64,000 nucleotides of DNA, taken from the NCBI GenBank assembly GCA_003439945.1, contig QVRM01004826.1, positions 124,001 to 188,000 on the forward strand. The letters are read 5' to 3'. The translations under genes and the position numbers were made by a program. Positions within the stretch are counted from its first letter, which is position 1, and every line of letters begins with the position of its first letter. The notes beneath the pieces were generated by a model. It made no database searches and was not told the DNA's origin. It saw only the letters and a program-made list of their open reading frames with translations. This stretch comes from Dermanyssus gallinae. Taxonomy: Eukaryota; Arthropoda; Arachnida; Mesostigmata; Dermanyssidae. This document shows, piece after piece, positions 47,685 through 58,584 of the stretch.

Positions 47685-47815
47685 TTGTTGTCGTTGTTGT
47701 TGTTGCCGTTGTTGTTGTTGTTGTTGTTGTTGCTGTTGCCGCTGCTGTTATCGTTGTTACTATTGTCGTTGTTGCTGCTGCTGCGACTGTCGTTGTTAAT
47801 GTTATTGTCGTTTAT
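47685..47815. repeat. GTT/GCT triplet array
   Basis: Compound (GTT)n with GCT and GTC units. It makes poly-Leu frames on one strand and poly-Asn/Ser on the other. Confidence 0.85.
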
Positions 47816-48682
47816 GTTTGCAATATCAGCAACAAAGCCTTCCCGCTCTCCGTTCGAGGACGAACACAGCAACTAGTGATACAATGAACGGGTTGAAGTA
47901 GTATTAAAGTTCCAGCTCCTCGCCGACGAGTTACGGCTAACGTTATTGATCGATCCCACTGCTGCTCCTGTCCGTTTGTTGTATAGTGTAACGTCACGAC
48001 CGAACTCCGACATGCAGCGCATACGGCGGTGACCACGGCCAAACTAGAACGCACGTGTAGGTCATACACTCTACTAATCAGCTGCTTTCGTGTCTAGCCT
48101 GTGTGTTAGTTAGGTTAGCTTTCCAATTCGTTAGACGGTAAGAATACTTTAATTCGCGCGCTAATTCTGCGGCTGCTGTTGCTACTGCTTTTGTCTGGTG
48201 AATGCAATTAATAGCAGAGGATACACTGGTCCTCACCACAGCCACCTCCTACTTGAGGAAGTAAAGGAGTGCCGACTATGGTATTCCGCTTGTATTGTGT
48301 CCAGAAAAACAAAATACCCGCACATCGGCAGAATAACTGCCAAAACAACGGCTGGCGGCGGATAAGGATAATCAGTTATGTAAACAAGGGGACGTTTCCA
48401 TTTGTGTTGTCATCCAATTGAGATCCCTGTCACTAGAGAGTGCTGAATGGGAGAGCGTGTACCTGCTGTCCATCCTGCCTTTTGCCACTGACGTCGGATT
48501 ATAAAAAATGACACATGTGCGAGCAACTGCTTCTTATGGGACGCCCTTTATGTAATGTCATTAAATGGAACATAATAACAATGTATTGCAAAGACCATAG
48601 TGCTGCCTTTAAGACATATGCAATCGTCAATTTTAACAAACTTTAGGTTTAAGTAAAACACTATCTATCATCACACAATATA

Positions 48683-48715
<33 letters not shown>

Positions 48716-49051
48716 GAGGGGCTGCCTATATATAATATATATATATACTAAATTTATTAAGAATGCAAATGGAGCTACAATTGTCTCCCGCAAACGTGTG
48801 CACTAGGATATTACTCTATCTCGTATAGAGTGGGTTGGGACCACTTCAGCAGCGTGCCCCGGACGGACGCCGCGTTTCCGCGTTGGACGTCGAAATCAAG
48901 GCGCTGTCTCAAGAAAGCTATATATATATATATATATATATGAGTAGGATAAGCTCGACTGGTAGCACTTCTCACAAGCCCTAGTGTAATTAATTATTCA
49001 CATTTCTCTTGAACCATAAAATTAATTAATAAATAATACGTATATATATAA

Positions 49052-49083
<32 letters not shown>

Positions 49084-49707
49084 ATGAATTCCGTCGAAAT
49101 GGACAAGGAAAAAATCCAGTTACGGGTGGCACTTTTGTATACGTTCGAAAAGGTCTTACTTCGCGCTACAAATGATTCGTTAAGTTCTGTTCCAGCCACG
49201 TAACTCGTTCTGGAAGGCCGATTACAACCATCGTCATTCGCGTTCGTGTCCATAGCTTCGTATTAGAGCTAAACATAGAAAAAGACCCCTCTTCTTGGCT
49301 TGTTAGACACAGCTTTTGGATCAAATGTTTACCTGTACACAATCCTGGCACGCACGGGTGTCAACTGTGATCAGCTCGACTAAGTTCTTGCTGCGCTCTA
49401 AAGGAAAAGGCTTAATCTCGTGAATAGAAAACACTTTATCTTTGTCTATCTAGTGGCAAATTAATTAATTTCATCAGACACAGTAAAAGCGCACGTAGAT
49501 AAATGTTTTGGTCTGCAGAAACCAGCATTCCTTATAGCCATAGTAATCAATAGTCCTGTCTAGAGATGGGGTTGAGTTGTGTTCCAGATCCTGAATGAAT
49601 AAAACCGGTTAACTTCTCCATTGCTTTAGATTGATTTTCAAGCTGCAACAAAACCAGTATGTTCAACCCAACATCTATAAATGGCAATATTGTTGGCTCC
49701 TTTTTAG
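47816..49707. other. AT-rich DNA upstream of the Pro/Thr-rich gene
   Basis: (TA)n arrays at 48679-48747, 48919-48941 and 49040-49082. The missing first coding exon of the gene downstream should lie here or further left. I looked for an ATG followed by a phase-0 donor and found none I could support. Confidence 0.4.
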
Positions 49708-50844
49708 ACCGTCATCTTCGCTCTTGTGAGCACAGCGTCCGTAGCACGGTGCTATGGCGCGTTACCGTTCACCACCACCATTCCATCGTCATCGTCGTCG
49801 TCGTACGTTCTAATCGAGCCCGTCAATCAGCTAAGCCAGGTTACCAACGGCAATAATGCGTGGAGCAACGTTCAACAGCCGAATCTCATCCAGATCTACT
49901 ATCGTCCAGGCCACCATTTCTTCTATCAGCAACCACAGCTTCAGCAGCAACAGCAGCAGGAGCAGGCCGCATCGGTGCAGGCTTTCGTCGCCGCACCGCC
50001 GCCGCCGCCATTCTCGATCCGGCGTGCGCAGCTGGTGTCACCGAACTACGCTAGTGGTCCCGGCAGGCTTCCGGCGGTGCTTCCGGCCGGCGAGGGCTTC
50101 GTGACAACGACCAGCGTCCCGTTGGCGAGTAGGGGCGGCACCATTGTCCGAGTCGTCAGCGGCATCGGTGTGGGTGCTGGTGTCGGCGGGGGTGGGCGTC
50201 GCGGCGGAGGCGGCAGCATCAGCAGCAGCAACATCATCCGCGGGGGCGGCTATAAGCCGTACGTGTCGTATGCGTGGAGCCAGCAGCAACACGCCGCCAA
50301 CAACTACCAGCAGCCGATCAACAATCTGCCACCGCTGCCGCCCATTCCCGAAGGCTATCCGCCTCTGCCATCGATCCCGCCGCCAGGCGGTCCCGGTGCC
50401 ATCATCATCACGCCCGGCTCCACGCCGGTGCAACAACCGGTGCCCCGTCCGGTGCGCCCACAGCCGCAACCTCCGAGCCCCCCGCCGCCACCTCCGCCGC
50501 CCGTCGTGGTTCCGGTGCGTCCCGTACCGAAGCCCAGGCCACCTACAACGACGACGACGACGTCTCGCCCCACGGTCGTGATACCCGTCACTCAGCCACG
50601 CCCACCGCCGCCCCCACCACCGCGTCGCCCCAGGCCGCCCACTACGACGACGACGACGGCCCGTCCGATCATCGTGCCGGTAACGCAGCCACGGCCGCCT
50701 CCCGTTAAGCCACGACCTCCGAGACCCACGACGACGCGGCGCCCACTGTTCCCACCCCGGCCGCCATCGCCACCCGTCGACGATGACGACGATATCGCCG
50801 ATCCCATCTCGAATCCACCCGTTCTGTCAGCCGACCGCAGTCCG
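49708..50844 (+). CDS. Secreted Pro/Thr-rich protein, large internal exon
   Basis: A 379-codon exon. The left edge is an in-frame TAG that doubles as the acceptor after GGCTCCTTTTTAG (AG 49706-49707). The right edge is the donor CCG|GTGAGT (50845). It opens within a hydrophobic segment (TVIFALVSTASVARCYGALP) that looks like the second half of a signal peptide with an Ala-Arg-Cys or later cleavage site. The initiator must therefore be on an upstream exon. Then follow a Ser run, a Gln-rich region with YYRPGHHFFYQQPQ, a Gly-rich segment (about residues 148-175) and a long Pro-rich region. The Pro-rich region holds two near-copies of a unit containing RPPTTTTTT and PVTQPRPPP. An acidic VDDDDD cluster lies near the end. 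The Thr and Pro density suits O-glycosylated extracellular, cuticle or mucin-like proteins; no enzyme domain is visible. Exon phase is 0-0. Confidence 0.8.
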
Positions 50845-50896
50845 GTGAGTAGCGGTGCAATTTAGGAAACGTGTGTCACGGATCATGCTCTCCGTG

Positions 50897-51007
50897 ATAA
50901 TAAAAATATTAATAATAGTAATAATAATAATAATTTATAAGCTACGTGCGGCAAGAGAGATGCATTCATGCCCGGGCTGGACATACTTTCCACATTTATC
51001 GTACCAT
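50897..51007 (-). mobile_element. 70-bp repeat with (TAA)n tail, copy A
   Basis: The body at 50938-51007 is about 93 percent identical to 52955-53024 and shares ATGCATTCATGCCCGGGCTG. On the - strand it is followed by TAA/TTA triplets (50897-50937), the layout of a 5'-truncated non-LTR element or SINE 3' end. Confidence 0.65.
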
Positions 51008-51061
51008 CATTTTCAGTTCGTTATGTGACACATTGTGATAACAGACAACATGGATAAATAA

Positions 51062-51111
51062 ATTTGCCGGCGGGCTATGCCGGTCCATAATAATAATAAT
51101 AATAATAATAT
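51062..51111 (+). repeat. (TAA)n tail, possible LINE 3' end
   Basis: TTGCCGGCGGGCTATGCCGG is followed by eight TAA units. The GC-rich end plus TAA tail suggests a short 3' fragment of a retroelement on the + strand. Confidence 0.4.
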
Positions 51112-51360
51112 TTTGTCTTAAAGCCAGCCGATAAATGTACAGATTGAACCCCCTATAAATACATCAGTTCGCCTAGGTCTCCGCCCTTCAAGAGCGTGTC
51201 AAGAATCATTCTCGTGTTGCCGCGCTAGATTACTACGACGACGTGTTGCTCTATGAGCGCTGTGCATCGTTTGTCCCCGTTTCACTGTATGGATCTGTAA
51301 TAATAGACTTTTAAGAAGTTACAAGACCCGTTAGGCTCGCACGACTCGAAAAAAAGTGAA

Positions 51361-51399
51361 ATAATAGAACCTACTACTTTACGGAGTAGGTTCTATTAT
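51361..51399. repeat. Perfect 15-bp hairpin
   Basis: ATAATAGAACCTACT (51361-51375) pairs exactly with AGTAGGTTCTATTAT (51385-51399) around a 9-base loop, within the predicted intron. Confidence 0.9.
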
Positions 51400-51994
51400 G
51401 TGCTTTACTGAACAAAGGCGACACTAAAAGGTACATATCTAAGTGTCGACCAACAATTGATTTAGACCACACTCGAATGCAACTTGCGGTGGTGTTGATA
51501 ACATGTATAGCGATAAAAGTACAGATAGAAGGTGATGTGACACGTCATTTTAATTAACGAGTAACTCGCATCATTCCCAAGAGTCCCAACAGGATCTAAC
51601 GCGGGCGCATTTGAAATATTTAAACTTCCGAAAGGTTTTTGCATTACAAAAAAAAATCAAACGACTTACTTGCCAAAAAGTGACGCAGCACGCAAAGGAA
51701 TACACGAACATGCAAGCTGCGTGCAGAACACGATATCTGTCGTGCCGTGGTGTGTGTGTGTGGTGTCGCTTCTTCGTGTATTTGTTCGAGTGGTTACTAG
51801 TGGTTAGTTACACACGAGAGAGGAGCCTTTGCCACGATGCCATGCTGTATGTTATGTGTGGTGTGCTATGATATACGGCACGGTGATGACAAGCTGGGAC
51901 GTTGGCGACGTTTCGAATGTTCCGACTGACTGTTTGATTGACTGAATACTGTTTGTTTGTTTGTTTATTTGGTCGTCGTCGTTGTCGCATGAAG

Positions 51995-52171
51995 GTCGCA
52001 CGCCTTGACCCTCGTCTGCCGACATTCGAGTACTCTGTGCAAGGAGCAGCAACTTCACCCACCGAAGCACACGTCGATGGGCCGGTGAAGCGACGACCGT
52101 CCGAACTTGGCTACATCACCGTCGTTGACCCCACCGAGGTAGTCGATATCAAGGGCGACCACAACCGCTAG
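51995..52171 (+). CDS. Secreted Pro/Thr-rich protein, terminal exon
   Basis: 58 codons and a TAG, beginning after the acceptor AAG at 51992-51994. It enters in phase 0, matching the phase-0 donor at 50845. The peptide starts VARLDPRLPTFEYSVQG and continues with a basic VKRRPSE segment that could be a processing site. It ends in a charged tail (VVDIKGDHNR). Codon choice is coding-like and unlike the repeats around it. The polyadenylation signals about 300 bases downstream fit a last exon. Together with the large exon this gives 437 residues plus the missing first exon. The pairing of the two exons is inferred from phase and position. Confidence 0.65.
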   Translation, partial: VARLDPRLPTFEYSVQGAATSPTEAHVDGPVKRRPSELGYITVVDPTEVVDIKGDHNR

Positions 52172-52344
52172 AAGCTGAAACACAGCGCGCGAAAGCAACA
52201 AAAATCCATGACAGTGCAGTGGCGAGAACACACAGCGATTCCACCGGCTTCCGCCGACCGGTGCTACCCGGTGCGGGCTTTCTGTCGTGTCGTCACGTCA
52301 TGTCATGTCCTGACGCCATGACGCAACCAACTGACACAAACTAC

Positions 52345-52402
52345 TGCGGAGACGACGACGACGACGATGATAACTACAACAACAACAACAACAACAACAA
52401 AA
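52345..52402. repeat. GAC and CAA triplet repeats
   Basis: GAC triplets (about 52350-52366) then (CAA)n to 52402, in the presumed 3' untranslated region. Confidence 0.8.
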
Positions 52403-52465
52403 ACATTCTGGTGGTCTGTCGTCTATTTATTACGACGTATTTATTTTTATTATTATTACTGCACA

Positions 52466-52485
52466 AATAAATCATCGTCAATAAA
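52466..52485 (+). promoter_or_regulatory. Polyadenylation signals
   Basis: AATAAA at 52466-52471 and again at 52480-52485, about 300 bases after the stop of the terminal exon and on the same strand. Confidence 0.55.
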
Positions 52486-52899
52486 ACCTGAACCTAGTCT
52501 GTTGCTAGCAATCGCAAACGAGACGATAGCGATGATGATATTGATGAAGATGATGACGCTGAAGATAATGATGAACGTTTCTGACAACTAACGTCTTAAA
52601 CCAACTAACGTCGTGTCCGACGTCTCAAGAACGCAGCTAACCCTTTAGCCTACGCAACAACCGAGTGTGTGGTCGGTGACAATGAAAGTGATCCTTTTCA
52701 GTTACATAAACGTATAATAGGCGGCATTACCGGAACTCACCACTCCTCGTATCCGAGAGGCCGGCTGTCCCGCTCACTTCGCTCACACCGTCACTGCTCT
52801 CCTGACAACGACCATGACAGTAATTACTGACGCACTTGTTACTCAGCCAAATTTCCGGAACTACCTAAGATGAACATCTTCTATTGGGTTCGGAACTCT
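52486..52899. other. Intergenic, no gene seen
   Basis: ATGATG-type repeats at 52529-52575. Nothing else recognisable. Confidence 0.45.
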
Positions 52900-53024
52900 C
52901 ATTATTATTATTATTATTATTAGTTGGCAACTCTCGTTATCTCTTGGCAATTGCTAAGCTACGTACGGCAAGAGAGATGCATTCATGCCCGGGCTGGACA
53001 TCGTTTTCACATTTACCGTACCAT
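52900..53024 (-). mobile_element. 70-bp repeat with (TAA)n tail, copy B
   Basis: Body 52955-53024 matches copy A in the same orientation. On the - strand it continues through about 33 further bases before a TAA-type tail (52900-52921). Copy B is therefore longer at the 3' end, and copy A has lost that part. Confidence 0.65.
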
Positions 53025-53185
53025 ACCTTTATTCGATTTTACATTTCTCTCTCGTTCTCTCTATCTCCTTCTCGATTCTACTCGGAACCGGTACAGTTTG
53101 AGAGCCGGTAGAGTTTCCATCTTCTGACAGAGCAGAGAAGTTCTTTCCGTACAGTTGCGTATGGTCACGTATGTGTCTGAGTGGA

Positions 53186-53189
<4 letters not shown>

Positions 53190-53259
<70 letters not shown>
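53190..53259. repeat. Long (TA)n array
   Basis: About 70 bases of TA, one TG near the right end. Confidence 0.95.
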
Positions 53260-54138
53260 GATGGGTGAGTCAGTGTGCGCTGCACTCTGGATGTGCGAGA
53301 CCGACTTAAGATAGTATTCGTAGTAGTGCGTAACGACTAGGATACCGCTGTGAAGGCACAGAAGTGCAGCGGTGGTCGCACTGGTCGCTAGTCCCTCCGC
53401 CGCCGCTGCTGCTGCCAAAGGGGATTTGTTTTTATGCTTTGTGTGCGCAGCTTGCCCCATCACCCCCCCCCCTCCTCCCGCGGTCCCTACCGCCCTCCCT
53501 CCCGTCCTTGCATGTGATGGCCAAGCTAGCTCTCTTTGTCATCGGTAGCGTCACAGTGCTGTCTTCGTCGCCTAAGTCGTCGTTGTCGTTGTCCTCTGCG
53601 TTCTCTGCTCTCTGTGCCAGCCATTGCTTCTACCTAACTCTCTATGTCTCTATGTACCTGCTTATCCCACCTCTCTCTCTCTCTCTCTTGCTTTATCGTT
53701 GTTTCACTGCTCCTTTTTTTATTTTCGTTTCCACCCTCGTCGGTCGAAGAGAAAAGCGACGCTGCCACCGCCGCCGACGTCCGAGCTAACAACGGCACAC
53801 CGTAGGACGCCGTTGCCGCCACAGTCACCGCGACCGTGCTGGGCTGGGCCGCGTCGGGCCGGGTCGGGCCGATTAATTAACGAAGTAATTTCATTTTACT
53901 CCGCCGCCCGCTCTACTAATTGGAAGATTGGATATACATTCCTCAATCGTTGTTTCGTTTTGCCGTTTCGAAGTGCGCCGTCCCGAGTGTGTGTTTTTGC
54001 AGGTTTGTTGTGGTTGAAACGGGCGGTTAACGGCGTCGGCCCTGACAGGCGTCCGTCCGTCCGTCCCTCTGAAAAACGCGACTACTAAGACGCGCAGAGA
54101 CAAATACACAAAAACATCGTGGTACTCTGTTCGTTTCA
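53260..54138. other. GC-richer intergenic, no supported gene
   Basis: C run at 53463-53472 and CT repeats at 53672-53688. Opposing frames of 82-154 codons show no recognisable family. Confidence 0.4.
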
Positions 54139-54150
54139 TATATATATATG

Positions 54151-54221
<71 letters not shown>
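54139..54221. repeat. Long (TA)n array
   Basis: About 80 bases of TA with TGTATG variants at the left. Confidence 0.95.
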
Positions 54222-54225
<4 letters not shown>

Positions 54226-54681
54226 TAAGTTAATGAAATTTAACAGTTAGGTATGCCACATATCTAAGACCCCGCAGCTTCATTAAGGCGTGATAACGGT
54301 ACTCTTTGTTATCCCGTACTTTGAGAAGAACCTCTTTTTAGCTTCTAAACTAAGTTTATTTTTTAATTAGCTCACTAAACTAAATTTCAACCACCGGCCT
54401 CGAACGCTCGCAGATTAATAAAAATTACACACAGTACGCAGAGTACGCGTATTCTGCTTAGTGGGATTTTTCAAAATGGCGCATATAACACACGAGAGCA
54501 ACGGAACTAGCGTCAGTAGGACAGAATAAATGTGCCAACAGAGCTAACGGCAGTTTGTGGTACTATATGCATGAAATAAGCTGATAGGAAGTGGCACAAA
54601 AAATACCTGTAGTGTTCCCTGAAATATTGGCACCATCGACTGGACTTTAAGCTTAAGGAAAAGTACAACTCAGGTTCTTTT

Positions 54682-54684
<3 letters not shown>
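54222..54684. other. AT-rich intergenic, no gene seen
   Basis: Unique-looking sequence without coding signal. Confidence 0.45.

Positions 54685-54728
<44 letters not shown>
54685..54728. repeat. (TA)n microsatellite
   Basis: About 21 pure TA units. Confidence 0.95.
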
Positions 54729-54729
<1 letters not shown>

Positions 54730-54969
54730 GTTTTCCCGATCTAACTTTAAAAAAACTGCTAAAACCGCTAGAAAATCTCCACTCGTGTCTGGCTTTAGCT
54801 ACGAAGGCCCGCAAGAGGCGTTAATTAGGGAAAGCAGTTTGATTAACGTGCTTTACCCTAGCTAGTTTATTAAAAAGTCAAAAAGGAACTTCTTCTGTAC
54901 TTACAGAGCTGACTGTGCAGAAGTGGTAAACCCATGTCCAGCACGCACTAACTGGCGTTATATAGGTAA

Positions 54970-55449
54970 TTGTCTCATATGAGAGCCGGACACGCAAATA
55001 CCCATCAGTGTATGACCCGTCATGAAGACCTTGGCATAGTGTATGACAAAAACCTCACATCGGTAAAGAATTCAGCGCCAAGGGTGGTTAAGATTGTCAA
55101 AAGTATTATCAACGGAAATGGACGCTTGCGGTACTCATCCGAGAATGCCTTGCAGGTACAATTTGCAACGCTTTGTTGCATGTGATGGCGTGGCAAAACA
55201 GTCTGAAACAGGTTGAATACAGGGCACCTTATATGAGCTATGTCCAAATATTTCTCATCTCTGCTAAACACTAAAGCTCCTACAAAAAAAAACTTTCCAA
55301 ACGAAGTTGGCGAATCAGAGATTAAATATAATTGGAGCAACAACATTCAGGCTAATTTGCAGTGTACGCGATCCAAGTCTTTCAATCTGTTTGAGAACCA
55401 TAGTCTAGTTTTGCAATGCATACTCATCGCCAAAGCAGTAAATAAATAA
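54970..55449 (+). pseudogene. Possible LINE reverse transcriptase 3' fragment
   Basis: A + strand frame at 54970-55185 contains RHEDLGIVYDKNL followed by basic, Val/Ile-rich residues. This resembles the KDLGV-x-D-x-L-x-F block that follows the reverse transcriptase domain in CR1/Jockey-like non-LTR elements. Short frames with interruptions carry on to a stop near 55449 and an AATAAA-type tail. The resemblance rests on a short motif and the reading frame is broken. Confidence 0.35.
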
Positions 55450-56914
55450 AGTTAAATGTATAATACAGAACTTAAAATGCAGTCGGAAAAAGCGTAAAAC
55501 TTTGCGAAAAGCAGCGACGGCAACGGGGCTTCACACGTGACACCCAAGACCCAATGGACTTTGCGCACGACATCATTGTGCCGATACCACAGCCACAAAG
55601 GTTTACCGGGCCAAGCTCAGTTCCATCCTTTCAACAATGTTCGAGCGAGGCACTTAGTCACGCGCAGAAAGAAAGAAAAATGCAAGTGCAGACTCAGTTA
55701 GATGAAAGGCCCTCTCATTGCTTAGAGAATCCTGGTCAGCGGATACTGACTATGTGGCGCGTGCGTGAATGACGCGTCTAAAGTGTTTATTAGTGCATCA
55801 TCAACAAATTCGTCTTTGTTTAACAGACTGACAAGTCATACACTGACACCTGCAAAAATATGTTTTTGAGGCTGTATACTAAATGGAAGTGGCTATATAG
55901 TGTAACATATTTTCCAGAAACACGATAAAACGAGCTACAAAAGTAACGACTAGGTATCCATGCTGGCTTTCTAAAAACACTTTGAAATTTGTCTATGTAT
56001 TTTATCATCTTAATTATTTCACTCATATTGAGTATGCATATATATAGGCAATCATGCAGTTTTCAGCTGCTCGCCGCATGTTATTCGAGAGAGGCAGTGC
56101 AGTGATATCTTCGCAAGGGCCAGACAGAGAGACGCATAATTGTTTATGCATTTCGCTTCTCTTCGGGTTCACAAATCGTAAAATGTTTTTTTTATTGTAT
56201 AACGGCTCACGTAGTTACAATGAGCTAAAATATGCTATTGATCCTAGAAAGTATCGCCCAAAAGTAATCTAGCCGGCTGAGCTCCGAACTCATTTCAAAA
56301 GCGTCTGCAACTACGCACATTTAGCTTGGAACTGTATGTATTTCACTTTACTTACTTCATAAACTTAATTTGTGTCAATGATTTAAAAACTGGAATTAAC
56401 GCTCTAAGACCATACCTTTGTGAATTATATTATCGATGTTCCTGCAAAGAGTGTAGCTTAGTAAAGCCACCACAGCTATTCGACCGACAATTAAAAAATG
56501 CCTCATTAGTATAGTAAACTTGTCGTCTATAAAAAAATATTGTTGGACCCTTTAAAAACGAACGGTGGGTTCAATGCTAGGCTGTTGCAAGACAAACAAG
56601 TTAATTATCCTAAAGACCTAGTACATGATGTCATACATAGCCAGAAACAGAGAAGCAGAAAAGGCAACTATTCCCGTGTCTGCAAATTATGGTATATATG
56701 CAATAGTTTGCAATAAACGACAATACGGTGAGCGTTGAAATTTGCATATGAAGCGACATCCATTTTAACTAAAGGTTACACTGAAAACGTGCTATAAGGC
56801 AGGTAAGATTGTAACTTTAGGAAGCTTAAGTCTTAAGTTGCACGGAGTCAGATCCGGTTGCGGAAATATAGAAATCAAACTTTTTAACAAATAAACTAAA
56901 ATCAGTAACGATAT
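55450..56914. other. AT-rich intergenic block
   Basis: A 72-codon frame at 55554-55772 (starts MDFAHDIIVPIPQPQ) is protein-like in composition but short and unsupported. Nothing else seen. Confidence 0.4.
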
Positions 56915-56919
56915 GGAAG

Positions 56920-57620
56920 TTCGTGCCTTGTCGTGGGGGAGGATTTAAAATCGTTGTCCATAATACAGGCCTCTTGCGACGGACATTCTCTCGCTATTGT
57001 CTTAAATTTTCGTGGTAGTATTCCTTATTGACCGTTGAACCAAAAGGCAATGTATGGTGTTGGATCTGCTATGCCTGAATTTCCTTGATCAACTCTCCCT
57101 TTGGAAGCACCACCGGAAGGATTAGGCTTTCATCTCAATATCGTAACCATATACATACGGCTCGTTTCCTTAATCACTTTCTAAAGCAAATCAGGGTTTT
57201 CTGCTACCACCAGAAGATTTAATTCGTGCATCTCCCGACGGGCGTTCATTTGCTGTCAACATCTTTGGAACGAATTTCGCTGCCAGTCTTTTGTCGCACA
57301 AAATATCGGTCAAGACTGTTACATCTCATCCATAAGATATATCCAATCCAGAGGGCTGCCTTTCTGATAGAAATTTGGCGATTGTTGAGTACGATATCAC
57401 GATTTTTCTCAACGTTTTCTTCTCTCACTGAGGTCAAAGACCTTTCCAAACAGAAGGCTTCGGCTTCTTCACGTCCGTCGCCAAATCAACGGTATCACCT
57501 ATACACGGTGTTTTAGGACACTGATTGATTATCATAAACAGTTCGTAGCATTTTCACCACGTCATAGCCTACGATTTGGTTTTCACCGCAGAACTTGATG
57601 CAGATTTGTTGCTTCTCCAT
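56920..57620 (-). pseudogene. Ancient mariner transposase relic
   Basis: Read on the - strand from the ATG at 57618-57620, pieces of a mariner transposase appear in the expected order but in changing frames. They are MEKQQICIKFC, then an EMLRTAYG-like helix, SVREENVEKN and an ISIRKAA helix. Next come a KFVPKMLTANER linker, a degraded VYGYDIE segment near the first catalytic Asp, a GSTVNKEYY block and RENVRRKRPVLW. The second-Asp region (about 56930) is barely readable. At least five stops or frameshifts are present. The N-terminal motif places it in a different mariner lineage from the element at 5107. No terminal repeats were identified. Confidence 0.75.
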
Positions 57621-57825
57621 TTTGGGCACCGTCAAAGTCGCCGAGCCTCGTTTTTTCACGTTCTTAAACCAAACTCAAGCGATAAACGCCGCCACGGACT
57701 GCCGTGAAAGTTGCCTTGTAGCTGATGAACGGCGCTTCTGAGCAATAAAGACCAGATTCTGTGGTGATTTGGGGTCAATTTAAAAAAATGCAAAGTACTA
57801 CCAGTAGAACTGGCCGATCTGCCTA

Positions 57826-57849
57826 TGTATATATATATATATATATATA
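57826..57849. repeat. (TA)n microsatellite
   Basis: Twelve TA units. Confidence 0.9.
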
Positions 57850-57985
57850 CATCGGCGGCATATTAAATTATTTATGCCCATTTATAAAATATATTTCACC
57901 AGCGATTTCGTTAACATGTATACAAGACACTTTAAGGAAACCTCATTTTCTCAATAGACGAACCAAAAACGCGTTTATGTATATA

Positions 57986-58168
57986 CAGGGTGGTCCAGGA
58001 CTATATATAAGAGCGATATATGGAATTGTAGAGCTCGTTAAAGCAAATATTTTTTCCAATGGATCATAGTCTCTGAGAAGTCTTGCTTCGGAGAGAGTGA
58101 AGTTACTACAATTTGTGACACTGGTGTTTTTGCCCGACATAAGAGCACAAAATGTGCAATTGCGTGAA
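57986..58168 (+). repeat. MITE left inverted repeat
   Basis: Long matches with the right arm include CGATATATGGAATTGTAGAG and ACTACAATTTGTGACACTGG. Differences are mainly scattered substitutions and one or two base indels. Confidence 0.88.
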
Positions 58169-58568
58169 GAATATATGACGCCGGCGGTAGTGAATTCATC
58201 ATGAAATGTGCGTTTCCCTGAATGTGCTAGTTTTGAGCGCTGTGAGTGGTCGTAAGGTGATGATTATGAGGTATTTGGCGTAAAAGCTAATAAAATAACG
58301 TAATTTTGCGAATTCTGTTCTAGACGACCATGTCGCATCTTCTGATCGGAATTATATATTCTTTAGAATTTTTGCACAAACACAACAATGTGCTTAGTTT
58401 TCCTATGGAAAAACTGGTTGTCTCGCAATCGCACATTTTGTGCTCCTATGTCGGGAAAAAACACCAGTGTCACAAATTGTAGTAATTTCACGCTCATTCC
58501 GAAACAAGACTTCTCAGAGACCATGTTCCGTTGGAAAAGGAGATTGCCATAACGAGCTCTACAATTCC

Positions 58569-58584
58569 ATATATCGCTATTTAC
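58569..58584 (+). repeat. LINE target-site duplication, copy 1
   Basis: ATATATCGCTATTTAC, repeated at 59106-59121. The first two bases may belong to the repeat tail, so the duplication is 14-16 bases. Confidence 0.85.

Larger units (their letters stand above)
50845..51994 (+). other. Predicted intron of the Pro/Thr-rich gene
   Basis: 1,150 bases from GTGAGT to CGCATGAAG. It contains repeat copy A (50938-51007), a (TAA)n tail (51088-51111) and the 15-bp hairpin (51361-51399). If retained, translation would stop seven codons into it. Confidence 0.6.
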
